Source: JBEKEX01 sp050013615
Lineage (GTDB): Bacteria; Chloroflexota; Anaerolineae; Anaerolineales; Anaerolineaceae
Direction of reading: 5' to 3'
DNA: 5,107 bases
Assembly (NCBI GenBank): GCA_050013615.1
Contig: JBEKEX010000187.1
Span: 1-5,107 of the forward strand
Shown here: positions 1 through 4,913 of the stretch, one piece after another
Layout: each line of letters starts with the position of its first letter
How positions within the stretch are numbered: the first letter of the stretch is position 1
Notes under the pieces: model-generated
The model's database searches: none
Told to the model about the DNA's origin: nothing
Seen by the model: only the letters and a program-made list of their open reading frames with translations
Translations under genes and position numbers: made by a program

Positions 1-13
1 TGTACCGAACGGC

Positions 14-1492
14 TCAGCCGGGCTTGGAGGCCGGGCCAGGCGCCGGGTGCACCGACAACACCAACGGCGGACGCGGCGGTTGATTGAAGTCGAAGTCCTG
101 GCTGAGATCGCCCAAAATCGAGACATTCTCGCGCACATTCGGGCGGGGATCAGGACGCCCATCCGTCAGCGGATCAAGGCGCTGCCCATTGAGGAACACG
201 TCCTCGATGAACTTGGCGTAGGCATCGTGGCTCAACACCTGGTGGTCGATGTAGCCTTTCTTGGCGTAGGGGCTGATGACGATGCCGGGCACGCGCAAGC
301 CGTAGCCGTTTTCATCCACCTTGGGGGGAACGACGTTATCGTAAAAACCGCCCCAATCATCCCAGGAAAGGAAGATAGCCGAGCTATCCCAATCCGGACT
401 TTGCATGACGGCGTTGACCAGGCTGGTCACCCAGGCCTGCCCGTCACTGACCAGGGCGGTGGGGTGTTCGCTGTTGGCGTTGCTTGGGGTGATCCAACTG
501 ACGGCGGGCAAGTTCCCGGATTGAGCGTCTTTGTAGAAATTGGTCACATCCGTGATATTGGAAAGCTGGCCATCTTGTTTGACGGTATCGAAGTAGGGCA
601 ATGGGTTCCAAATGCCGGGTGTTTTGGCGTCCTGGTGCACCGGTGGACAATCGGCTTCGTCATCCGCGCAATCCGGTTCCGTCCCGGTCTGCACATAATA
701 TTTCCAGCTCACGTTGTTCTTGAACAACAGATAGGTTAGATCGGTCCAGGCATAATCGGGCAGAGTCGTTTTCCCGTTCTTGTTGGTTTGAAAATCCGGG
801 GGATTGGCCGGGCTTTGCAAAGCATTGATGCAGCTCATCGGGTCTCCGGCGATGCTGCATTTGGCCGACCACTCCGAAACCATAAAGAGGTGCTGGGGCA
901 GGCTCCAGGAAGCATTCGGCTCGAACAGCTCATCCTGCAGTACGAAATCTCCTGCATAGGTCCAGTAGTTTGGGATCTCTCGGGCATCGTGGTATCCCAT
1001 CACATCCGTGGCGCCGTTCCCGCAAGCGGGATTGTCAGTGGAGGCACAGCCCGATTTGCCATTTTCGGCCTGGGCGATGAAGCCATCCATCTTGCCGCCA
1101 TCGATATCGGCCACAGCGTTGCTGGCGCCATGCGGCCCGCCATAATTCTTGTTCGAGGCATCGTGGAAGGGATAGACGCACTTTCCGGTTTCGGGGTCAT
1201 TCACACACACCGTAAAATTGCCATTTTGGGCCGGAAAGCCGTTTGCGCCGGGATAAGTGCCGAAGTATTGGTCGAAAGAGCGGTTCTCCTGCATGATGAT
1301 GATGATGTGTTTGATCTTGCTCAAGCCATTTGAGGCGCTCGTCGACGCGGGGGTTGCGCTGGAAACAAGCGGATTGGGAATTGTAATGGTGGGAATCTCG
1401 GGTTGGCCGGTGGGAGTTGGACTCGACGGAGGCACATTGCACCCGGCCATCAGGGAAACAATAACTAGCGCGTAAAAGAGGTTTCTTTTCAT
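14..1492 (-). CDS. Secreted lipoprotein phosphoesterase (phospholipase C / acid phosphatase AcpA-like)
   Basis: The 492-residue product belongs to the phosphoesterase family that includes bacterial phospholipases C and the acid phosphatase AcpA, which hydrolyse phosphate esters. Residues 1-18 form a lipoprotein signal with lipobox LMAGC (Cys18). A Pro/Ser/Thr-rich linker follows to about residue 55. The catalytic domain opens with KHIIIIMQENRSFDQYFGTY (61-80), whose Glu69 and Asn70 match the family's metal ligands. SWDDWGGFYDNV (376-387) supplies the second metal pair, Asp378 and Asp379. By alignment from memory, Ser197 in SWSLPQHL sits where the Ser/Thr nucleophile is expected (inference). 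Eight cysteines fall in four close pairs (96/105, 149/157, 212/221, 275/282), suiting disulfides outside the cytoplasm. I chose the ATG at 1492 because it begins the signal peptide and has GAGAG 5 nt upstream; an in-frame TTG at 1522 would put ten extra residues before the signal. Substrate is unknown. The gene is complete, ending 13 bp from the window edge. Confidence 0.93.
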   Translation of the reverse strand: MKRNLFYALVIVSLMAGCNVPPSSPTPTGQPEIPTITIPNPLVSSATPASTSASNGLSKIKHIIIIMQENRSFDQYFGTYPGANGFPAQNGNFTVCVNDPETGKCVYPFHDASNKNYGGPHGASNAVADIDGGKMDGFIAQAENGKSGCASTDNPACGNGATDVMGYHDAREIPNYWTYAGDFVLQDELFEPNASWSLPQHLFMVSEWSAKCSIAGDPMSCINALQSPANPPDFQTNKNGKTTLPDYAWTDLTYLLFKNNVSWKYYVQTGTEPDCADDEADCPPVHQDAKTPGIWNPLPYFDTVKQDGQLSNITDVTNFYKDAQSGNLPAVSWITPSNANSEHPTALVSDGQAWVTSLVNAVMQSPDWDSSAIFLSWDDWGGFYDNVVPPKVDENGYGLRVPGIVISPYAKKGYIDHQVLSHDAYAKFIEDVFLNGQRLDPLTDGRPDPRPNVRENVSILGDLSQDFDFNQPPRPPLVLSVHPAPGPASKPG

Positions 1493-1588
1493 CGCTGCTC
1501 TCACTAATAGATTTTGATTCAATCTTACGGTGGTGATCTTAGGGAATGATTAGCTGGATGTAATGGCTTTGTAAATTTATTTCGATTC

Positions 1589-1608
1589 CGGAATGTTTGT
1601 GGATTCCG
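1589..1608 (-). repeat. Inverted repeat between genes 1 and 2
   Basis: CGGAAT (1589-1594) and ATTCCG (1603-1608) form a perfect 6-bp stem with an 8-nt loop, just downstream of the reductase stop codon. The left arm also lies within the 10-bp palindrome ATTCCGGAAT (1585-1594), and GATTCCG is directly repeated at 1584-1590 and 1602-1608. No U-tract follows in the direction of transcription, so this is at best a weak terminator for gene 2, or an operator-like site ahead of gene 1. Confidence 0.25.
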
Positions 1609-1613
1609 TTGAT

Positions 1614-2624
1614 CTATTGCGGGAAAGCCCGCTGATAGTTGGCGATGATCGTATCCCACAGATGGTTCATCGGCTCGTCGATCGTCCGCCGTGAGGCATC
1701 CGCATCGAACCAGGCCACTGCACGGCGCATCCCCTCCGCCCAAGGTACCTCGCACACGAAGTCGGGCACAAAGCGCTTGATCTTGCTGTTGTCGAATACC
1801 ACACTGTTGACCTTGTCGCCGATCAGGCTGCCGACGGCCTCTGGGTCATAGGCAGCGATCAAGTCTGATGAGATGTGAATAATATGCGGCTCAACCCCTG
1901 CGGCGTGGGCTGCCTGTGTGAAAAGCTGGTCCCAGGTCAACACTTCATCTGATGTGATGTGGAAGGCTTCACCTAAAGCGTCCGTGCGGCCCAGCAGCCC
2001 CACTAACCCTTTGGCAAAATCGCCATTCCAGGTGGTCACCCACAGCGATGTGCCGTCGCCGGGCACGATGACTTTCTGGCCGCGCCGCATGCGGTCGATG
2101 AGCGTATAGGGGTGCTGCCAGCTTCCCTCGACCAGCGGGATCTGCGAGACGCCGTAGGTCAGCGTGGGGCGGATGATAGTCACCGGGAAGCCGTTATCGT
2201 GATATTCACGCATCAACAGTTGCTCGCAGGCGATCTTGTCGCGCGAGTACTGCCAGAAAGGATTCTCCAGAGGAGTCTCTTCGGTGATCAGGTAATGACC
2301 GACCGGTTTCTGATAGGCGCTGGCCGAGCTGATGAACATGAACTGGCCGGTGCGTCCTTTGAACAACCTCAGGTCACGCCGGATATCGTCGGGGGTAAAG
2401 GCAATCCAATCCACCACCGCGTCGAAGTGCTGATTTTCCAACAAAGCCTTCAACTGGTGAAAATCGCCATGGACATCGCCCACCAATAGATGCGCACCGG
2501 CTGGTACAGGGTGCTTTTTCGACATCGTGCGGTTGAGAATGGTCAGGTCCATCCCGCGCCGCACCGCCAGCTCCGAGCAAGCCGAGCTGATCAAGCCGGT
2601 ACCGCCAATAAAAAGGATCTTCAT
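1614..2624 (-). CDS. NAD(P)-dependent epimerase/dehydratase (extended SDR family)
   Basis: The 336-residue product is an extended short-chain dehydrogenase/reductase, a cytoplasmic NAD(P)-dependent enzyme. The N-terminus is a Rossmann fold. MKILFIGGTGLISSA carries the Gly-rich loop, with Ser13 where the third Gly of GxxGxxG usually stands. TILNR (28-32) ends strand 2, and the Arg there suggests NADP (inference). GDVHGD (49-54) is the usual acidic position. FISSASAYQ (97-105) holds the catalytic Ser region, and YSRDK (126-130) is the YxxxK catalytic pair. RPTLTYG (152-158) is the conserved segment after strand 6. Length is usual for the family. The reaction cannot be named: substrate-binding segments differ widely, and no sugar or cofactor pathway gene lies nearby. 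Two ATGs are adjacent (2627, 2624). AAGGAG lies 3 nt before the first and 6 nt before the second, so I take the second. A neighbouring 184-bp gap with its own promoter suggests independent transcription. Confidence 0.93.
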   Translation of the reverse strand: MKILFIGGTGLISSACSELAVRRGMDLTILNRTMSKKHPVPAGAHLLVGDVHGDFHQLKALLENQHFDAVVDWIAFTPDDIRRDLRLFKGRTGQFMFISSASAYQKPVGHYLITEETPLENPFWQYSRDKIACEQLLMREYHDNGFPVTIIRPTLTYGVSQIPLVEGSWQHPYTLIDRMRRGQKVIVPGDGTSLWVTTWNGDFAKGLVGLLGRTDALGEAFHITSDEVLTWDQLFTQAAHAAGVEPHIIHISSDLIAAYDPEAVGSLIGDKVNSVVFDNSKIKRFVPDFVCEVPWAEGMRRAVAWFDADASRRTIDEPMNHLWDTIIANYQRAFPQ

Positions 2625-2630
2625 CATCGA

Positions 2631-2636
2631 CTCCTT
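2631..2636 (-). promoter_or_regulatory. Ribosome binding site of the SDR gene
   Basis: AAGGAG on the minus strand is a near-perfect Shine-Dalgarno sequence. Its 6-nt distance to the ATG at 2624, against 3 nt to the ATG at 2627, favours the second start codon. Confidence 0.75.
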
Positions 2637-2661
2637 TCACCGGTTGAAATATTCAATCACA

Positions 2662-2670
2662 AGTATAGCA
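2662..2670 (-). promoter_or_regulatory. Extended -10 promoter element for the SDR gene
   Basis: The minus strand reads TGCTATACT, an extended -10 (TGn followed by TATACT, five of six matches to TATAAT). It lies about 38 bp upstream of the SDR start codon, giving a predicted leader of roughly 30 nt. No good -35 hexamer is seen at 16-18 bp, which extended -10 promoters can tolerate. Confidence 0.45.
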
Positions 2671-2811
2671 TGTGGACTTTTCGTCTGCTGGTGGCATAGC
2701 AAGTATGAAATTGAAAAAATCGATTGGAAGTGACCTGTGTTTGTTCTGCAGCGTTCAAAATCGATGATACGACATTGCCCACCCTAAACCGCCTGCTATT
2801 CGTCGCATCGG

Positions 2812-3033
2812 TTACGGTATCTGGTGTTTGCGCTTCAACTCTTCTTCCAATTCCGTTTGTTCCAGCTGGCGCTGTTTTCGCTTCTGCTCTTCTTGCTTTT
2901 CCACTTCCTTCAGTTGTTCCTGGCGCTGCTTTCGCTCTTTTTCCTGTTGTTGCTCCAGATTCTGGCGTTCCTGTTGGCGCTGTTTTCGTTCCTGCTCCAT
3001 CTTGTTTTTTTGTTCTTCCTGGCTTTCATTCAT
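2812..3033 (-). CDS. Small charged helical protein with 18-residue repeats, unknown function
   Basis: This 73-residue product is not a family I recognise. It is almost entirely Gln, Glu, Lys and Arg, with scattered Leu, Met and Val, and has no signal peptide or membrane segment. The motif RKQRQ recurs exactly every 18 residues (16-20, 34-38 and 52-56), and a degraded fourth copy, KRKHQ, lies near the C-terminus. The composition predicts one long alpha helix, either a coiled coil with mixed 7+11 spacing or a solvent-exposed single helix; a nucleic-acid or surface contact is possible but unsupported. I chose the ATG at 3033: AAAAAGGA ends 7 nt before it. An ATG directly upstream (3036) is 4 nt from that site, and an in-frame ATG at 3075 would add a basic, Cys- and Phe-containing extension with a poorer binding site. 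Flanking gaps of 184 and 163 bp suggest a monocistronic gene. Low complexity makes it less certain than its neighbours. Confidence 0.62.
   Translation of the reverse strand: MNESQEEQKNKMEQERKQRQQERQNLEQQQEKERKQRQEQLKEVEKQEEQKRKQRQLEQTELEEELKRKHQIP
2821..2988 (-). repeat. 54-bp-period tandem repeat inside the helical protein gene
   Basis: On the plus strand a 15-base core, CTGGCGCTGTTTTCG or a close variant, occurs at 2866-2880, 2920-2934 and 2974-2988, exactly 54 bp apart, with one mismatch to the first copy in each later one. A degraded fourth copy starts at about 2821, 45 bp from the first, so it has lost about 9 bp. The bases between cores have diverged while keeping the reading frame and composition. 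This indicates old in-frame tandem duplication of an 18-codon unit. Confidence 0.75.
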
Positions 3034-3040
3034 CATGTTT

Positions 3041-3048
3041 TCCTTTTT
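3041..3048 (-). promoter_or_regulatory. Ribosome binding site of the helical protein gene
   Basis: AAAAAGGA on the minus strand lies 7 nt before the ATG at 3033 and 4 nt before the ATG at 3036. It argues for one of these starts over the ATG at 3075, and that this reading frame is really translated. Confidence 0.6.
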
Positions 3049-3116
3049 GAAAAAGCAGCCGGGCCGCTTTATCATATTGTCTCATTATTCCTGATTAACT
3101 CTACATTCATTATGGT

Positions 3117-3125
3117 ATTGTAGCA
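3117..3125 (-). promoter_or_regulatory. Extended -10 promoter element for the helical protein gene
   Basis: The minus strand reads TGCTACAAT: a TGn extension with TACAAT, five of six matches to the consensus. It resembles the element ahead of the SDR gene. It lies about 85 bp upstream of the chosen start. A convincing -35 hexamer is not visible. It sits in the gap between the hydrolase stop and this gene, so it would drive the small gene separately. Confidence 0.4.
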
Positions 3126-3196
3126 AGAGGTTATCTCAGGTGGTTTCCCAGCCTCGTTCTCCCGAGTTGAGAGGAATCGTCCATCAAATGATTTAA

Positions 3197-3919
3197 TTAT
3201 GGTTTGGGTAAATACTCATCCAACCACTGCGCTGCCTGATCATAGATATCCGGTGGCGCAAAGGTGTGCCCACCGGCAAACTCGATCCAATCAACCGTCC
3301 AACCCTGGCTCCGCAGAAAATCACGGTCGCGGTGCATTTCCTGCCAGCGAAAATCGGTGGGGCTGGCTAGCAGCACTGCCAATTTGCTTTTAGGAAACGA
3401 GGGGTCCATGACCGATTCATCCATCATGCCAGTGTTAATCACAACAGCACTGACACGATCCGGGAAAGCATCCACAAAGTAGTAGGACATCATGCCGCCA
3501 CCTGAAAGTCCGGTCATGATCACACGCCGCGGATCGATCTTGTGGTTCTGCTCTACATCGGTCAATTCGCCTTCGATCTCTGGAAACAGGATTGAAACCT
3601 CCACCCCATTGCGCGAATCCTTCGACGCTGCCAGCAGCCAATGGTGTTCATCCGCCACTTTAGCCCAGACCGAGATCATGGACATGGCATCCGCAGTGGG
3701 CGAAAGGGCAAAGATCAGTGTAGCGGGCTGGTTCTCATCCAGTCCATCCGGTTTGTAGAGTAAATAGGTACCATGATCCTGCAGTTTACCGGTCAAACGC
3801 CAAAGCGGTTTATAAGCGTCGTTAAATTTAATCAAGCCGTAACCGAGCAGCGGCAAAAGAACACCGAGCGTAACAGATACAATGAAACCTGGCTTGATTC
3901 TGCGGAAACTAGCGCTCAT
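3197..3919 (-). CDS. Membrane-anchored alpha/beta hydrolase (esterase-like)
   Basis: The 240-residue product is a serine hydrolase of the alpha/beta fold. Residues 10-30 form one hydrophobic segment after a basic N-terminus, either a membrane anchor or an uncleaved signal, placing the enzyme outside the membrane. GLSGGG (137-142) is the nucleophile elbow with Ser139. Asp189 in ASPTDF and His218 in AGGHTF are likely the other triad members. The segment ATLIFALSP (66-74) resembles the strand and oxyanion-hole region, though the usual HG is absent there. The overall plan recalls feruloyl-esterase / PHB-depolymerase-like esterases; the substrate is unknown. An in-frame TAG directly precedes the ATG at 3919 and no other ATG occurs before the domain, so the start is well fixed. 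It has no good Shine-Dalgarno sequence (only CGGG at a distance). That fits translational coupling to the gene upstream, whose alternative frame overlaps this start by 11 bp. Confidence 0.88.
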   Translation of the reverse strand: MSASFRRIKPGFIVSVTLGVLLPLLGYGLIKFNDAYKPLWRLTGKLQDHGTYLLYKPDGLDENQPATLIFALSPTADAMSMISVWAKVADEHHWLLAASKDSRNGVEVSILFPEIEGELTDVEQNHKIDPRRVIMTGLSGGGMMSYYFVDAFPDRVSAVVINTGMMDESVMDPSFPKSKLAVLLASPTDFRWQEMHRDRDFLRSQGWTVDWIEFAGGHTFAPPDIYDQAAQWLDEYLPKP

Positions 3920-4000
3920 CTATGATTACCCGAAGCGTCGTAATGCGCTGTTCGATGTCCCTGCGAATGGTATTATCCTGAAGCGGTTTGATCCACAGCG
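3909..4000 (-). other. Probable displaced C-terminal tail of the membrane protein (frameshifted coding)
   Basis: In the reading frame one base off that of gene 5, codons from 4000 to the TAG at 3909-3911 give LWIKPLQDNTI, RRDIEQRITTLRVIIDER: a Trp/Lys/Pro membrane-exit segment, then a charged amphipathic helix, typical of a cytoplasmic tail after a last transmembrane helix. Eighteen of the 29 codons end in G or C. This frame is closed upstream by a TGA at 4029-4031, so it cannot be a separate long gene and has only poor start options. Removing one base from the five-A run at 4001-4005 fuses it to gene 5, giving about 240 residues and an 11-bp overlap with the hydrolase start. Whether the extra base is real is unknown. 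Confidence 0.5.
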
Positions 4001-4632
4001 AAAAAGAAAACGAGGAACAAGGCAAATTTCAGCACTCGGTTGAGCAGATAGACCATGCTCTGCGACAAGTGAACGGGCAGCAGCGCCGGAAGGAACAACT
4101 TGTCACTGAAGATTTGAGGGAAACCGACTGCCAGCCAGAAAACCCAACCAATGACGAAAATAGCGGTGAAAATCTTGCTCAGGGTGGACCATTTGAACTT
4201 GCCGAATGCAAACCCCACCAGCCCGGTCAAGGCAATCCCGATCTGGATCACCAGCTCGCGCAATTCCGATGGCGGTATCAGCCATGGAGAGATGTAGAAA
4301 GACCACTTATACAACGCTTCGAAGGTATAAATAAACGACAGCCCGCCCACCACCGCCAGCGACACCGCCTGCAAGTCGGTATCGTTTCGATAAACGACCA
4401 CGCAGCGCAGGAACAAGATGCCCAGCATGATCAGGGTCGTTCCATCGATGTAGTCAAGTGGCTCGAAATAAGTTTTCCCTTGGAAGAGCTGATACAGCGG
4501 GTAAGCGATCACGGCCAGCGCCAGCAGCACGGTCAACACACTCAGTGGCCGGCTCACCCAGCGGGAACGAAAACTCGCCCAATCAAACTGCTCGGGCGAT
4601 GGTACATTTTCGGAAAGATGAGGTTGTGTCAC
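3973..4632 (-). CDS. Polytopic integral membrane protein, unknown family, possibly frameshifted at its 3' end
   Basis: I do not recognise the family. The 219-residue product has a hydrophilic N-terminus (1-28) and about six hydrophobic segments: 30-50, 64-81, 88-108, 125-144, 152-171 and 186-213. The short loops carry aromatic residues (YKWSFYISPW at 108-117). No catalytic or transport signature stands out. The start is GTG at 4632; the next ATG is at codon 69, inside the second membrane segment, and a weak AGG lies 7 nt upstream. The annotated end, FFFAVDQTASG, follows a T-rich stretch. A one-base change in the T5 run would replace it with a 29-residue charged tail ending at 3909. The same-strand hydrolase starts 53 bp downstream, so the two are probably one operon and may act together at the membrane (inference). 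The promoter candidate at 4677-4706 would serve both. Confidence 0.82.
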   Translation of the reverse strand: MTQPHLSENVPSPEQFDWASFRSRWVSRPLSVLTVLLALAVIAYPLYQLFQGKTYFEPLDYIDGTTLIMLGILFLRCVVVYRNDTDLQAVSLAVVGGLSFIYTFEALYKWSFYISPWLIPPSELRELVIQIGIALTGLVGFAFGKFKWSTLSKIFTAIFVIGWVFWLAVGFPQIFSDKLFLPALLPVHLSQSMVYLLNRVLKFALFLVFFFAVDQTASG

Positions 4633-4676
4633 GATAAAACCTGTCTGACGGACGAATAAAACAATTCCAAAGGCAG

Positions 4677-4706
4677 ATTGTACTCTCTTTTACCATTTTT
4701 GGTCAT
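4677..4706 (-). promoter_or_regulatory. Sigma-70-like promoter for the membrane protein-hydrolase operon
   Basis: On the minus strand, ATGACC (4701-4706; four of six matches to TTGACA) and TACAAT (4677-4682; five of six to TATAAT) are separated by 18 bp. Transcription would begin near 4670, leaving a leader of about 37 nt before the GTG start at 4632. Placement is good, but the -35 is imperfect and the call is by eye only. Confidence 0.4.
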
Positions 4707-4744
4707 TTTTTCCCTTCACCCCCGAGTAATCTCAGGTCATTCCC

Positions 4745-4775
4745 CTGATACGCTAAAACGTGAACGTCGTATAAT
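4745..4775 (+). promoter_or_regulatory. Candidate promoter for the solute-binding/sensor gene
   Basis: A perfect TATAAT occurs at 4770-4775. The best -35 candidate, CTGATA at 4745-4750 (four of six matches to TTGACA), is 19 bp away, which is long. Transcription would start near 4782, giving a leader of about 130 nt before the start at 4914. The left half of the promoter overlaps a small hairpin: TCAGG (4732-4736) pairs with CCTGA (4744-4748). Confidence 0.4.
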
Positions 4776-4799
4776 GAAAATTGATTATCTGAATAAATA

Positions 4800-4889
4800 A
4801 TGGCAATCGGACAACGAGTACCAGCTTTAAACAGTAAGATGAAAGCCAGGTGCCAATGGACCCAACAGGTCATGCTCATCAATCGATAG
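4800..4889 (+). other. Possible 29-codon leader ORF upstream of the sensor gene
   Basis: An ATG at 4800 opens 29 codons ending in TAG at 4887-4889, between the candidate promoter and the sensor gene and in the same frame as that gene. It has no evident Shine-Dalgarno sequence, so it may simply be chance. No attenuator-type run of regulatory codons is visible. The remainder of the 4633-4913 gap holds the two divergent promoter candidates and nothing else that I can name. Confidence 0.15.
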
Positions 4890-4901
4890 CTTGCCATGGG
4901 C

Positions 4902-4906
4902 AGGGA
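4902..4906 (+). promoter_or_regulatory. Ribosome binding site of the sensor gene
   Basis: AGGGA ends 7 nt before the ATG at 4914, which begins a typical signal peptide. The only other in-frame ATG after the upstream stop (4896) lacks such a site, so 4914 is preferred. Confidence 0.6.
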
Positions 4907-4913
4907 TGACAAG

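Noticed and set aside
47..739. Plus-strand open frame of 230 codons
   Set aside because: It lies antisense to the phosphoesterase gene, has no recognisable domain, and its openness follows from the codon use of the real gene on the other strand. The plus-strand frame at 788-1333 is rejected for the same reason.
1293..1307. Five tandem ATG triplets
   Set aside because: They encode the conserved HIIIIM stretch of the phosphoesterase motif, so the repeat reflects protein sequence and not a microsatellite of interest.
2824..3123. Plus-strand 99-codon frame encoding an almost wholly Leu/Phe hydrophobic protein
   Set aside because: It is the mirror of the Gln/Glu/Lys-rich repeat gene: antisense of Lys/Glu codons gives Phe/Leu codons. 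The minus frame has the ribosome binding site and the in-frame repeat.
3140..3175. Possible terminator hairpin after the hydrolase gene
   Set aside because: Only 4-bp stems can be formed (such as CTCG with CGAG) and no T-run follows on the minus strand.
3988..4659. Plus-strand 223-codon frame rich in Gln, His and Arg
   Set aside because: It is antisense to the six-helix membrane protein; antisense of hydrophobic codons yields this composition. No ribosome binding site or domain supports it.
4701..4873. GGTCAT repeated three times in the divergent intergenic region (4701, 4735, 4868)
   Set aside because: Spacing is irregular and a six-base word recurring three times in about 170 bases is weak. 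One copy is part of the -35 candidate.
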